A stretch of 20,002 bases of DNA from an uncultured Oscillospiraceae bacterium (GTDB lineage: Bacteria > Bacillota > Clostridia > Oscillospirales > Oscillospiraceae). Both the position numbers and the translations under genes were made by a program. The stretch is taken from NCBI GenBank assembly GCA_958426425.1, contig CATZYY010000031.1, positions 1 to 20,002 of the forward strand, in the 5' to 3' direction. The notes beneath the pieces are model-generated. The model made no database searches. It saw only the letters and a program-made list of their open reading frames with translations, and was not told where the DNA came from. This document shows positions 1 through 6,354 of the stretch, piece by piece; the stretch's first letter is position 1; the number at the start of each line of letters is the position of its first letter.

Positions 1-911
1 ACCGGGTGGGTCAGGGAGACACCATCATTCTGGAATCCTGCGAGTACTGTAACAGCTTTTTGAGCTTCTTCCCCACGGTGGCGGTGATCCTCAACGTGGA
101 GGAGGACCATCTGGACTTCTTCAAGGATCTCAAAGACATCCAGCATTCCTTCCGCACCTTTGCGGAGCTGGTGCCCGCCGCCGGTACTGTGGTAGTCAAC
201 GCCGACAACGCTTCCGCCATGGAGTCCGTGGCGGGCATTGACCGACCCCTGCTGACCTTCGGCCTGGACCATCCGGCGGACTGCACCGCCGCAAACCTCC
301 GGGAAGAGGACGGTTTCCCTGTCTTTGACATCGTCATCCGCGGCAAAACCTATGCCCATGCCGCCCTGCGGGTCCACGGGCACCACAATGTGCTCAACGC
401 CCTGGCGGCGGCGTCCGCCGCTTATGTGCTGGGCCTGCCGGGCAGCGCCGTGGAGGAGGGACTTTCCGGCTTTACCGGCGCCGGGCGGCGCTTTGAGTTC
501 AAGGGAACCTGGAACGGCGCCGACATCTACGACGACTACGCCCACCACCCCGACGAGCTCCACGCCCTGCTCTCCACCTGCCGGGAGCTGACCCAGTACA
601 AGCGGCTGGTGGTGGCCTTCCAGCCTCACACCTACTCCCGCACCGCCAAGCTCTTTGGCCGCTTCGTGGAGGAGCTGAAGCTGGCGGACGTGGCCATCGT
701 GGCGGAGATCTTCGCCGCCCGGGAGCAGAACACCCTGGGCATCTCCTCCGCCGACCTTTGCCGGGAGATCCCCGGCTCCGTATACTGCTCCACCCTGGAC
801 AAGACGGCGGCGGAGCTGCGGAAGGTGGTCCGGCCCGGCGACCTGGTGCTGACCGTTGGCGCCGGAGACATCTACCGGGCCGGCGAAAAGCTGCTGGAAG
901 GAGACAAGTAA
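1..911 (+). CDS. murC: UDP-N-acetylmuramate--L-alanine ligase MurC, 5'-truncated
   Basis: This cytoplasmic ATP-dependent ligase adds L-alanine to UDP-MurNAc, the first step of the peptidoglycan stem peptide. The reading frame is open from base 3, so the start and the N-terminal UDP-binding and P-loop regions lie outside the window. About 302 residues remain of a usual 450 or so. The visible part begins in the central ATPase domain (ESCEY, then NVEEDHLDFF), continues through a VHGHHNVLNALAA segment and ends with the C-terminal Mur ligase domain (YDDYAHHPDEL, FQPHTYSRT, VGAGDIY). These are standard Mur ligase landmarks, and the ESCEYCNSF form is the one I associate with clostridial MurC. The GTG at position 6 is internal, not a start. 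The stop directly abuts the next gene's ATG, so the two are probably cotranscribed. Confidence 0.95.
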   Translation, partial: RVGQGDTIILESCEYCNSFLSFFPTVAVILNVEEDHLDFFKDLKDIQHSFRTFAELVPAAGTVVVNADNASAMESVAGIDRPLLTFGLDHPADCTAANLREEDGFPVFDIVIRGKTYAHAALRVHGHHNVLNALAAASAAYVLGLPGSAVEEGLSGFTGAGRRFEFKGTWNGADIYDDYAHHPDELHALLSTCRELTQYKRLVVAFQPHTYSRTAKLFGRFVEELKLADVAIVAEIFAAREQNTLGISSADLCREIPGSVYCSTLDKTAAELRKVVRPGDLVLTVGAGDIYRAGEKLLEGDK

Positions 912-1451
912 ATGGAGATCTCACAGCTGTATCACAACACCCGGCCTGAGGGGGAGCTGCTGCCCCAGGAGGCCGCCGCCTTCGAAGCCCTGGAGCGCCT
1001 GGGCATCGACTATGACCGGGTCTCCAGCGAGCCCGCCGACAACATGGAAAAGTGCGCCGCCGTCAGTGAGGTGCTGGGTATGCCCATCTGCAAAAACCTG
1101 TTTCTCTGCAACCGGCAGAAGACCCAGTTCTACCTGCTGGCCATGGGCCCCGACAAGCCCTTTCACACCAAGGACTTAAGTCATCAGATCGGCTCCGCCC
1201 GGCTCTCCTTCGCCCCGGAGGAGGCGCTGTGGGAGCTGCTGCGGTGCACCCCCGGCTCCGCCACGGTGCTGGGCCTCATGAACGACACGGAGCATCAGGT
1301 CCGCCTGCTGATGGAGCGGGAGGTGTACGAAGCGGAGTGGTTTTCCTGCCACCCCTGTATCTGCACCAGCAGCCTGAAGCTGAAAACGGAGGATGTTCTC
1401 CGCAAATTCCTGCCCTCCACCGGACATGACGTGACGGTGGTGGACCTGTAA
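912..1451 (+). CDS. ProX/PrdX-like prolyl-tRNA editing (YbaK-type deacylase) protein
   Basis: The 179-residue protein resembles free-standing editing domains that hydrolyse mischarged tRNA, typically Ala-tRNA(Pro), keeping alanine out of proline codons. Family signs are CKNLFLCN near residues 60-67 with the conserved lysine K61, FYLLAM at 73-78, DLSHQIGSARLSFA at 88-101, PGSATVLGLMND at 114-125, and the end motif CHPCICTSSLKLKTEDVL at about 146-163. The start is ATG 912, directly after the murC stop, with AAGGAG about 8 nt upstream inside the end of murC. It is followed by a strong terminator. The exact substrate (Ala or Cys on tRNA-Pro) cannot be read from sequence. The usual database name would be prolyl-tRNA synthetase associated domain protein. 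Confidence 0.88.
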   Translation: MEISQLYHNTRPEGELLPQEAAAFEALERLGIDYDRVSSEPADNMEKCAAVSEVLGMPICKNLFLCNRQKTQFYLLAMGPDKPFHTKDLSHQIGSARLSFAPEEALWELLRCTPGSATVLGLMNDTEHQVRLLMEREVYEAEWFSCHPCICTSSLKLKTEDVLRKFLPSTGHDVTVVDL

Positions 1452-1460
1452 ACTGTCAAA

Positions 1461-1498
1461 AAGCCCCCGGCGGAAGTTCCGCCGGGGGCTTTACTTTT
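1461..1498 (+). terminator. Intrinsic terminator after the murC-editing protein operon
   Basis: A perfect 13-bp stem (AAGCCCCCGGCGG, 1461-1473; complement 1479-1491) with a 5-nt AAGTT loop is followed by a T-rich tail (TTACTTTT). It starts 10 nt after the stop codon. Confidence 0.93.
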
Positions 1499-1598
1499 CA
1501 GGCAATGGCAGCCGCTCACCATGGCTGCTTTAGAAAATGGTTTACGCCGGGATGGAACAAGCGCGCTTCTTTAAGGGGCCCTTGCATCCCTTAGGGTT

Positions 1599-1991
1599 TC
1601 AGCGGCTCTGCTTCCCCAGCAGTCTCAGTCCAACCCCAAAGCCCCACTGGTACGCCCAGCCCAGAGACAAAAACAGCAGCACCGTCAGCCCGTAGCCGAA
1701 CAGGGTCCCTGTGACCAGCCGCCGATAATTGCCGCTCTCATAAGGGGTGAGCATCTGGGCAAAACCATCGGCCACCATGGGGAGCAGCAGCACGGCGGCC
1801 ACAGCAGCCGGTGGGCGGATGAGCCAATATGTGGCGGCGGCGGCCAGAATGCCGGCCAGCTCCCCGGTACACCGGGCGCAGATGGGGAACGGGGTGCCAT
1901 CCCGAAAACGGAAGGAGCGGTCCGGCCGGCAGTGGCACCCGAAGACAACGGGCAGCCACCGCCGGAGGCAACACCGCAGTTTAATAGGCAT
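1599..1991 (-). CDS. DUF2085 family membrane protein
   Basis: This is a 130-residue small membrane protein of unknown function. The DUF2085 hallmark is a Cys/His-rich N-terminal motif, CHCRPDRSF at 19-27 followed by PICARCTGELAG at 37-48. Hydrophobic segments lie at about 44-58, 62-76 and 95-115, with VADGFAQ between the last two. I chose the ATG at 1991, which overlaps the last 11 nt of the upstream zinc-ribbon gene and suggests translational coupling. A longer reading from 2027 would overlap the upstream gene by 47 nt and adds an unrelated basic stretch. The cysteine motif could bind a metal or be redox-active; that is inference. Both genes depend on the promoter at 2389-2417. Confidence 0.82.
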   Translation of the reverse strand: MPIKLRCCLRRWLPVVFGCHCRPDRSFRFRDGTPFPICARCTGELAGILAAAATYWLIRPPAAVAAVLLLPMVADGFAQMLTPYESGNYRRLVTGTLFGYGLTVLLFLSLGWAYQWGFGVGLRLLGKQSR

Positions 1992-2286
1992 AGAACATGG
2001 CCGCACCGACGCCCGCAACCGCCGCAATCACGTACAGCAGCACATAGGCGATCACGCACACCAGGGCGCCGATGCCCGCCGCCTTGGCGGTACGGGGCTT
2101 GGTGTCCTTCCATACCAGGAACAGGATCAAGCCCGCCAAGGGGATGCAGCAGCCCAAAAGGCCCCACAAAAAGCCGCCGTTGTCCGACACTGGGGTGTTT
2201 CCGCTGCCGTCCTGCCGCGCGCCGCAGTGAGGGCAGGTCAGGGCATAATCATCGATGGGGGCGCCGCAATGTCTGCAATAAGCCAT
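1981..2286 (-). CDS. Zinc-ribbon small membrane protein
   Basis: The 101-residue protein starts with a zinc-ribbon (C4-x2-C7 and C18-x2-C21, in MAYCRHCGAP and LTCPHCGARQ). A short polar linker follows, then two hydrophobic segments at about 39-58 and 72-98 joined by a basic loop (WKDTKPRTAK). The start at 2286 is fixed by GGAGGA 7 nt upstream. Longer readings would translate the Shine-Dalgarno itself and a GC-rich leader hairpin. Such zinc-ribbon plus two-TM proteins are common in Firmicutes without a known function. The neighbouring DUF2085 gene overlaps its 3' end, so the two cysteine-motif membrane proteins are probably made together. I cannot assign a molecular role. Confidence 0.85.
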   Translation of the reverse strand: MAYCRHCGAPIDDYALTCPHCGARQDGSGNTPVSDNGGFLWGLLGCCIPLAGLILFLVWKDTKPRTAKAAGIGALVCVIAYVLLYVIAAVAGVGAAMFYAY

Positions 2287-2330
2287 GTTCGTTTCCTCCA
2301 TAAGTACGCGTTTTATAATGTCCGTCCCGT

Positions 2331-2354
2331 GCCGCTGCGGCGGAGCGCCGCGGC
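2331..2354 (-). other. GC-rich leader hairpin upstream of the zinc-ribbon gene
   Basis: Between promoter and Shine-Dalgarno the leader can fold through GCGGCG/CGCCGC (2337-2351, 3-nt loop). An outer GCCGC/GCGGC pairing extends it. No T-run follows, so it is a leader structure rather than a terminator. Its function is unknown. Confidence 0.5.
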
Positions 2355-2388
2355 TTCCACTTCTTCCGGCGGACGTTTGGTTGACTTG

Positions 2389-2417
2389 ATTGTATCGTCC
2401 CTGGCCCGGAGTGTCAA
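2389..2417 (-). promoter_or_regulatory. Strong sigma-A promoter for the zinc-ribbon/DUF2085 genes
   Basis: On the minus strand TTGACA (2417-2412) is followed by a 17-bp spacer and TACAAT (2394-2389), nearly consensus. The expected start near 2382 leaves a leader of about 95 nt before ATG 2286. Confidence 0.85.
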
Positions 2418-2439
2418 GGCAATTCGACACTTTGCGGCA

Positions 2440-2469
2440 AAGAGGGCGGGCGGCTGACGCCGCCCGCCC
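2440..2469 (-). terminator. Intrinsic terminator after nfnB
   Basis: A perfect 10-bp GC stem (GGGCGGGCGG 2444-2453 with CCGCCCGCCC 2460-2469) has a 6-nt loop and lies 22 nt past the nfnB stop. On the minus strand it is followed by a short T-containing tail (TCTTTG). The weak tail lowers confidence a little. Confidence 0.75.
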
Positions 2470-2490
2470 CGCAGGTTCAAATGCTGGTTC

Positions 2491-3876
2491 TTATTTGCCG
2501 CTGAGCTGCTCATCGATGGCCTTGGCGGCGGTCTTGCCGGCGCCCATGGCCAGAATGACGGTGGCAGCGCCGGTGACGGCGTCGCCGCCGGCGTAGACAT
2601 TCTCTCTGGAGGTCAGGCCGTCCTCGTTGACCACGATGCCGCCCTTCTTGTTGATCTCCAGGCCCTTGGTGGTGGACTTGATCAGGGGGTTGGGGCTGGT
2701 GCCCAGAGCCATGATGACGCAGTCCACGTCGATGTCGAACTCGCTGCCGGGAATCTCGATGGGACGGCGGCGGCCGGAGGCGTCCGGCTCACCCAGCTCC
2801 ATCTGGATGCAGCGGATCTTGTTGACGTCGTCGTTCTCGTCGGCGAAGATCTCCACGGGGTTATTGAGGGTCTTGAAGATGATGCCCTCCTCCTCGGCGT
2901 GCTCCACCTCTTCCTTACGGGCGGGGAGCTCCTCCATGCCGCGGCGGTAGACGATGTAAACCTCGGCGCCCAGGCGCTTGGCGCAGCGGGCGGCGTCCAT
3001 GGCCACGTTGCCGCCGCCAACCACGGCCACCCGCTTAGGACGCTGAATGGGGGTGTCGGAGTCGGGCAGGTAGGCCTTCATCAGGTTGATGCGGGTCAGG
3101 AACTCGTTGGCAGAGTATACGCCGCGGTAATTGACGCCGGGGATATTCATAAACATGGGCAATCCCGCGCCGGAGCCGATAAACACGGCCTCGAAGCCCT
3201 GCTCCTCCATCAGCTCGTCGATGGAGATGGTGCGGCCCACCACGGTGTCGGTGGCGATGGTGACGCCCATGGCCTTCAGACCGTCCACTTCCTTCTGGAC
3301 GATGGCCTTGGGCAGACGGAACTCGGGGATGCCGTAGACCAGCACGCCGCCGGCCAGGTGCAGGGCCTCGAACACGGTGACGTCGTATCCCTTCCGGGCC
3401 AGGTCACCGGCGCAGGTCAGGCCCGCAGGGCCGGAGCCCACCACGGCCACGCGGTGACCGTTGGGCGTGGGTCTGGGAGGCACTTCGCAGGTATGGGCGT
3501 TGTGCCAGTCGGCCACGAACCGCTCCAGACGGCCGATGGCCACGGGCTCGCCCTTTTTGCCCCGGACGCAGTACTTCTCGCACTGGGTCTCCTGGGGGCA
3601 GACACGGCCGCAGACGGCAGGCAGAGCGCTGGTGGCGGAGATGATCTGATAGGCGGCCTCGAAGTTGCCCTTGGCCACCTCCTCAATAAATTCGGGGATA
3701 TGTACCATGACCGGGCAGCCGGTCATGCAGGGCTTGTTCTTGCAGTGCAGGCAGCGCTGTGCCTCGTCCAGAGCCTGCTCCTCGGTATAGCCCAGGGCCA
3801 CCTCGCTGAAATTCTTGTTGCGCACATTGGGGTCCTGAGAGGGCATGGGATTCTTGGTCAAAGACATGTTGGCCAT
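2491..3876 (-). CDS. nfnB: NfnB: NADPH-binding large subunit of electron-bifurcating NfnAB (GltA-like)
   Basis: Large subunit of the cytoplasmic NADH-dependent reduced ferredoxin:NADP+ oxidoreductase. The complex couples NADH plus reduced ferredoxin to formation of two NADPH and is reversible. The 461 residues show an N-terminal iron-sulfur domain (C42, C45, C50, C54 and C89, C93, C99, C103), the FAD motif GSGPAGL at 147-153, the NADP motif GGGNVAMDAAR at 287-297, and the closing FAD motif GDAVTGAATV at 431-440. The start has AAGGAGG inside the end of nfnA and a 2-nt gap, indicating tight coupling. Databases often name this protein NADPH-dependent glutamate synthase (gltA). The adjacent NfnA and the lack of a large glutamate synthase subunit here favour Nfn. 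A true glutamate synthase role cannot be excluded by sequence alone. Confidence 0.9.
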   Translation of the reverse strand: MANMSLTKNPMPSQDPNVRNKNFSEVALGYTEEQALDEAQRCLHCKNKPCMTGCPVMVHIPEFIEEVAKGNFEAAYQIISATSALPAVCGRVCPQETQCEKYCVRGKKGEPVAIGRLERFVADWHNAHTCEVPPRPTPNGHRVAVVGSGPAGLTCAGDLARKGYDVTVFEALHLAGGVLVYGIPEFRLPKAIVQKEVDGLKAMGVTIATDTVVGRTISIDELMEEQGFEAVFIGSGAGLPMFMNIPGVNYRGVYSANEFLTRINLMKAYLPDSDTPIQRPKRVAVVGGGNVAMDAARCAKRLGAEVYIVYRRGMEELPARKEEVEHAEEEGIIFKTLNNPVEIFADENDDVNKIRCIQMELGEPDASGRRRPIEIPGSEFDIDVDCVIMALGTSPNPLIKSTTKGLEINKKGGIVVNEDGLTSRENVYAGGDAVTGAATVILAMGAGKTAAKAIDEQLSGK

Positions 3877-3878
3877 GG

Positions 3879-4721
3879 TTATTCGGCCTCCTTTTTGAAC
3901 AGGTTGCAGGTCTCCTCGTACTTGTGGGCCTCAAACTCCCGGTACATCTGGTTGCGCTTGACCGCCAGATCCCAGTCCACCTTGTGGCCGTCAAAGTCGG
4001 GGCCGTCCACGCAGGCGAACTTCATCTCGCCGCCCACGCTCAGCCGGCAGCCGCCGCACATACCGGTGCCGTCGATCATGATGGGGCTCATGGACACGGT
4101 AGTGGGGATACCGTATGGCTCGGTGGTCTTGGAGACGAACTTCATCATGATCATGGGCCCAATGGCGAAGACCTCGTCGTACTGGTTGCCGGCGTCAATC
4201 AATTCCTTCAAAGCGTCGGTGACCAGACCCTTCTGACCATAGGAGCCGTCGTCGGTGCAGACCTTCAGCACGCTGCTGGCGGCCCGGAACTGATCCTCCA
4301 GAATCACCAGGTCCTTGCTCTTGAAGCCGATGACCGCGTGGACCTCAGCGCCGGAGTCGTGGAACTTCTTCAGCACGGGATAGGCGATGGCGCAGCCAAC
4401 GCCGCCGCCCACCACGCAGACCTTCTTCTTGCCCTCGGTTTCGGTGGGCTTGCCCAGGGGGCCCACAAAGTCCTGGAGGCAGTCGCCCTCCTTCATGTGG
4501 CTGAGCTTTTCCGTGGTGGCGCCCACGGTCTGGACAATGATGGTGACGGTGCCCTTCTCAGGGTCGTAGGCATTGATCGTAATGGGGATACGCTCGCCGT
4601 TCTCGTCCACCCGCAGAATGATGAACTGACCGGGCTGGGCCTTCTTGGCCACCAGCGGCGCCTCGATCTCGTACAGGGTGACGGTAGGGCGGAGAGCCTC
4701 TTTTCTCACGATGCGATACAT
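3879..4721 (-). CDS. nfnA: NfnA: FAD/[2Fe-2S] NADH-binding subunit of NfnAB
   Basis: The 280-residue subunit resembles PyrK and sulfide dehydrogenase flavoproteins. In NfnAB it binds FAD, NAD(H) and a [2Fe-2S] cluster. Seen here: a beta-barrel FAD domain (QPGQFIILRV at 29-38, ERIPITI at 43-49), the nucleotide-binding start VCVVGGGVGCA at 101-111, AIGPMIMMK at 186-194, and the cluster motif DGTGMCGGC with D217, C222, C225 and a later C237 in FACVDGP. An Asp plus three Cys is what I recall of the unusual NfnA cluster. ATG 4721 was chosen because the Nfn-like start MYRIVRKEAL sits behind AAGGAAGG; an in-frame extension to 4787 would translate the leader. A Rex-like site overlaps its promoter. 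Confidence 0.9.
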   Translation of the reverse strand: MYRIVRKEALRPTVTLYEIEAPLVAKKAQPGQFIILRVDENGERIPITINAYDPEKGTVTIIVQTVGATTEKLSHMKEGDCLQDFVGPLGKPTETEGKKKVCVVGGGVGCAIAYPVLKKFHDSGAEVHAVIGFKSKDLVILEDQFRAASSVLKVCTDDGSYGQKGLVTDALKELIDAGNQYDEVFAIGPMIMMKFVSKTTEPYGIPTTVSMSPIMIDGTGMCGGCRLSVGGEMKFACVDGPDFDGHKVDWDLAVKRNQMYREFEAHKYEETCNLFKKEAE

Positions 4722-4760
4722 AGTCCTTCCTTCTTTCCCGAATCCTCGTATTTTCGCGTC

Positions 4761-4784
4761 TGCCGCCGAAGGCCTCCGGCGGCA
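4761..4784 (-). other. Near-perfect 24-nt palindrome at the predicted 5' end of nfnAB mRNA
   Basis: The halves TGCCGCCGAAGG and CCTCCGGCGGCA pair over 12 positions with one mismatch in DNA, which may wobble-pair in RNA. It begins about 4 nt after the expected transcription start near 4788. No T-run follows, so it is not a terminator. It could protect the mRNA 5' end or be a protein site. Confidence 0.6.
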
Positions 4785-4786
4785 CA

Positions 4787-4804
4787 TTGTTTACATTTTA
4801 ACAT
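4787..4804 (-). promoter_or_regulatory. Rex-like operator over the nfnAB -10 box
   Basis: The plus strand reads TTGTTTACATTTTAACAT. Against the Rex consensus TTGTTAANNNNTTAACAA it matches 12 of 14 defined positions. It covers the -10 hexamer (4795-4800) and the predicted start. Rex is a repressor released by a high NADH/NAD+ ratio. The match is seen; binding is inferred. Confidence 0.6.
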
Positions 4805-4823
4805 ATATGGAATACGCCGTCAA
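4795..4823 (-). promoter_or_regulatory. Sigma-A promoter of nfnAB
   Basis: Minus-strand TTGACG (4823-4818), a 17-bp spacer and TAAAAT (4800-4795). Expected start near 4788, giving a leader of about 67 nt to ATG 4721. Confidence 0.8.
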
Positions 4824-4890
4824 TGCGTTTTCTCCAGTTTTTACGGAAATCTCTCAACGTCACCCCTCTGTTGTCAAAGGGTGTTCTCTT

Positions 4891-5553
4891 TCAGACCAGC
4901 AGGGTGATCCGCCGCCCGTCGGAGCGGATGATCTCCTCCTCCCGCAGCCGTTTCAGTTCCCGCATCATGGCGCTGCGGTCCGTGGCGATGTAGTCCGCCA
5001 GGGTGCTGAGGGAGAATGGCAGCTGAAAGGTGTTCCCCCCCGCCTTTTCCGCCAGCTGCCGGAAGTAGCACAGGAGTTTCTCCCGGATGGAGCGGCGGGA
5101 GAGCACGTCCACCCGCTGGCTGAGGCTCTGGGCCTTTTCAGAGATCAGCCGCAGCATGTTCTGCACCAGCAGGCTGTGGTGGGTGCAGGCCCGCTCACAG
5201 CGCTTAAGGATATGGGGATAGTCGATAAATGACACATCACAGGGGGTACGGCACACCACCTCCAGGCTGTCCCGCCGGGAACCGGAAAAGGCCAGGCTCT
5301 TGCCAAAGACGCCGCCGGGGCCCAGCTCCTCCAGCACGGTAACCACGCCCTCCTCGTCAATGCGGATCAGGGACGCCTCTCCCCGCTCCAGAATGCCCAC
5401 GGCATTGCTGTGGGGGCCGGCAAAGTCATAGAGAACCTCATCGGGCCGGTAGCTCCTCTGCACCGCCTGGAAGCAGACGAGCATCTGTTGATAGCTGTCG
5501 TAGCTGATATCCTGAAACAACGGATTTTTTTCCAGCTCCTGCTGGGTCAGCAC
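4891..5553 (-). CDS. Crp/Fnr family transcriptional regulator
   Basis: A 220-residue cytoplasmic regulator with a cyclic-nucleotide-binding-type beta-roll at about 12-125 (GILERGEASLIRIDEEGVV, then GGVFGKSLAFSG), a long dimer helix at about 128-160 and a C-terminal winged helix (LSTLADYIATDRSAMMREL at 182-200). There is no N-terminal Fnr-type cysteine cluster. Cysteines at 101, 105, 119 and 123 are scattered, so the ligand is unknown. I prefer GTG 5553 because AGGAGG lies 8 nt upstream and the best promoter (5592-5620) lies inside the longer reading. The alternative ATG at 5643 would be upstream of that promoter. It is divergent from the CBS-domain gene, which it may control. Clostridial relatives often respond to redox or small molecules. 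Confidence 0.87.
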   Translation of the reverse strand: MLTQQELEKNPLFQDISYDSYQQMLVCFQAVQRSYRPDEVLYDFAGPHSNAVGILERGEASLIRIDEEGVVTVLEELGPGGVFGKSLAFSGSRRDSLEVVCRTPCDVSFIDYPHILKRCERACTHHSLLVQNMLRLISEKAQSLSQRVDVLSRRSIREKLLCYFRQLAEKAGGNTFQLPFSLSTLADYIATDRSAMMRELKRLREEEIIRSDGRRITLLV

Positions 5554-5561
5554 GGCGGCCG

Positions 5562-5567
5562 CCTCCT
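5562..5567 (-). promoter_or_regulatory. Shine-Dalgarno that decides the Crp/Fnr GTG start
   Basis: AGGAGG on the minus strand, 8 nt before GTG 5553. The ATG at 5643 has only GGAGAA at about 14 nt. The GTG gives a normal-length family member. Confidence 0.75.
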
Positions 5568-5591
5568 CTCTGTTGCATATATCACGCTCCC

Positions 5592-5620
5592 ATGATACCA
5601 GCCTGCCCGACAAAAGTAAA
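5592..5620 (-). promoter_or_regulatory. Candidate promoter of the Crp/Fnr gene
   Basis: Minus-strand TTTACT (5620-5615), 17 bp, TATCAT (5597-5592). The -10 is good and the -35 moderate. It predicts a short leader of about 30 nt to GTG 5553. Confidence 0.55.
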
Positions 5621-5649
5621 GCCTTTCTCAGGGCAGATTTCATAGATTA

Positions 5650-5680
5650 TTCACCAATTCTCCGGCGGGTCCTGTATACT
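5650..5680 (+). promoter_or_regulatory. Weak candidate promoter of the CBS-domain gene
   Basis: TATACT (5675-5680) is a good -10, but the best -35 is TTCACC at 19 bp spacing. A weak -35 in a gene next to a Crp/Fnr regulator may mean activator dependence. That is inference. Confidence 0.4.
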
Positions 5681-5711
5681 ATAAATAGAAAGGCCGGAAG
5701 GGCCACATTAC

Positions 5712-5727
5712 GGGCGGCGCGCCGCCC
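5712..5727 (+). other. Perfect 16-bp GC palindrome in the CBS-gene leader
   Basis: GGGCGGCGCGCCGCCC is fully self-complementary and sits just upstream of the AAGGAAG Shine-Dalgarno. In RNA it could form a hairpin with a minimal loop; in DNA it could be a protein site. Confidence 0.5.
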
Positions 5728-5745
5728 CAGAAAGGAAGCAGCGAA

Positions 5746-6192
5746 GTGAACATTGCCTATTTTCTGCTCCCCAAAAACACCGTCGCTTACCTATATGATG
5801 ACTACACCTTCCGTCAGGGCCTGGAGAAGATGCGCTACCATGGCTACACCGCCATCCCCGTGATCACCCGGGACGGCCGGTACGCAGGCACCGTCAGCGA
5901 GGGCGACTTCCTATGGCGCCTTCTGTCCGGAGAGGACGCCCATCACCCCCTGTCCATGAAGGAGCTGGAGGACCTGCGAATCCGGGACATTCTGAACGTG
6001 GACGCGTATCCCCCCGTCCCCATCACCGTCAGCATGGAGGAGCTGGTCACCAGCGCCATGCAGCAGAACTTCATCCCCGTGGTGGACGATCTGGGCAATT
6101 TCACCGGCATCGTCACCAGAAAGGACATCATCCGTTACTTTTCGGAGCAAAAAGACGCGGTGGAACCCCGGTTTCTCCGCAAAATCGTGTGA
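5746..6192 (+). CDS. Two-CBS-domain protein
   Basis: The 148-residue protein is a bare CBS pair (Bateman module) of the kind that binds adenine nucleotides and signals energy state. CBS1 spans about 5-60 (YTAIPVITRDGRYAGTVSEGDFL at 34-56) and CBS2 about 78-135 (NFIPVVDDLGNFTGIVTRKDIIRYF at 108-132). The latter has the G-x-[VI]-T-x-x-D ending typical of nucleotide-binding CBS motifs. It has no extra catalytic domain. It starts at GTG 5746 with AAGGAAG 8-10 nt upstream; no closer ATG exists in this frame. It is divergent from the Crp/Fnr gene and followed by a strong terminator, so it is monocistronic. Ligand and partner are unknown. Confidence 0.88.
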   Translation: MNIAYFLLPKNTVAYLYDDYTFRQGLEKMRYHGYTAIPVITRDGRYAGTVSEGDFLWRLLSGEDAHHPLSMKELEDLRIRDILNVDAYPPVPITVSMEELVTSAMQQNFIPVVDDLGNFTGIVTRKDIIRYFSEQKDAVEPRFLRKIV

Positions 6193-6219
6193 CCATCCAT
6201 CATTTCATCCATCCCACCA

Positions 6220-6255
6220 CCCGGCGGCGGAGCGTATGCTCCGCCGCCGGGTTTT
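6220..6255 (+). terminator. Strong intrinsic terminator after the CBS gene
   Basis: A perfect 14-bp stem (CCCGGCGGCGGAGC, 6220-6233, with its complement 6238-6251) has a GTAT loop and a T4 tail. It insulates the CBS gene from the blaI promoter. Confidence 0.93.
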
Positions 6256-6291
6256 CATTCCTTTTCCCTTGGGATTTTCCGCACGCTCCCC

Positions 6292-6320
6292 TTGACAGCA
6301 TTTTTCTACAAGTGTAGAAT
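6292..6320 (+). promoter_or_regulatory. Sigma-A promoter of the blaI-blaR1-like operon
   Basis: TTGACA (6292-6297), 17-bp spacer, TAGAAT (6315-6320). The first BlaI-type operator overlaps the spacer and -10. Confidence 0.88.
6306..6317 (+). promoter_or_regulatory. BlaI/MecI-type operator 1
   Basis: CTACAAGTGTAG is a perfect palindrome with the TACA/TGTA core bound by BlaI/MecI repressors. It covers the downstream part of the spacer and the start of the -10, so bound repressor should block RNA polymerase. Confidence 0.85.
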
Positions 6321-6329
6321 ATAAATATA

Positions 6330-6341
6330 CTACAAATGTAG
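6330..6341 (+). promoter_or_regulatory. BlaI/MecI-type operator 2
   Basis: CTACAAATGTAG, a second perfect palindrome, lies centre to centre 24 bp from operator 1. It sits at the expected transcription start and leader, just before the GAGGAAG Shine-Dalgarno. Confidence 0.85.
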
Positions 6342-6354
6342 AGGAAGTGATCTC

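Noticed and set aside
2314..2319. TATAAT on the plus strand
   Set aside because: No -35 and no plus-strand gene follow; it is within the zinc-ribbon leader.
4872..4877. TTGACA on the minus strand between the Crp/Fnr and nfnA genes
   Set aside because: At 17 bp spacing the sequence is AGAGAT, not a credible -10. The promoter at 4795-4823 is far better.
2899..4907. Long plus-strand open frames opposite nfnA and nfnB
   Set aside because: They are His/Gly/Ala-rich chance frames in GC-rich DNA, antisense to genes with complete family motifs.
5554..5643. Longer Crp/Fnr reading from ATG 5643
   Set aside because: The best promoter lies within it, and a much better ribosome site precedes GTG 5553.
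5679..5688. CTATAAATAG palindrome near the CBS promoter as a Crp/Fnr site
   Set aside because: It does not resemble TTGAT-N4-ATCAA or the CRP core, and short AT palindromes near -10 boxes are common by chance.
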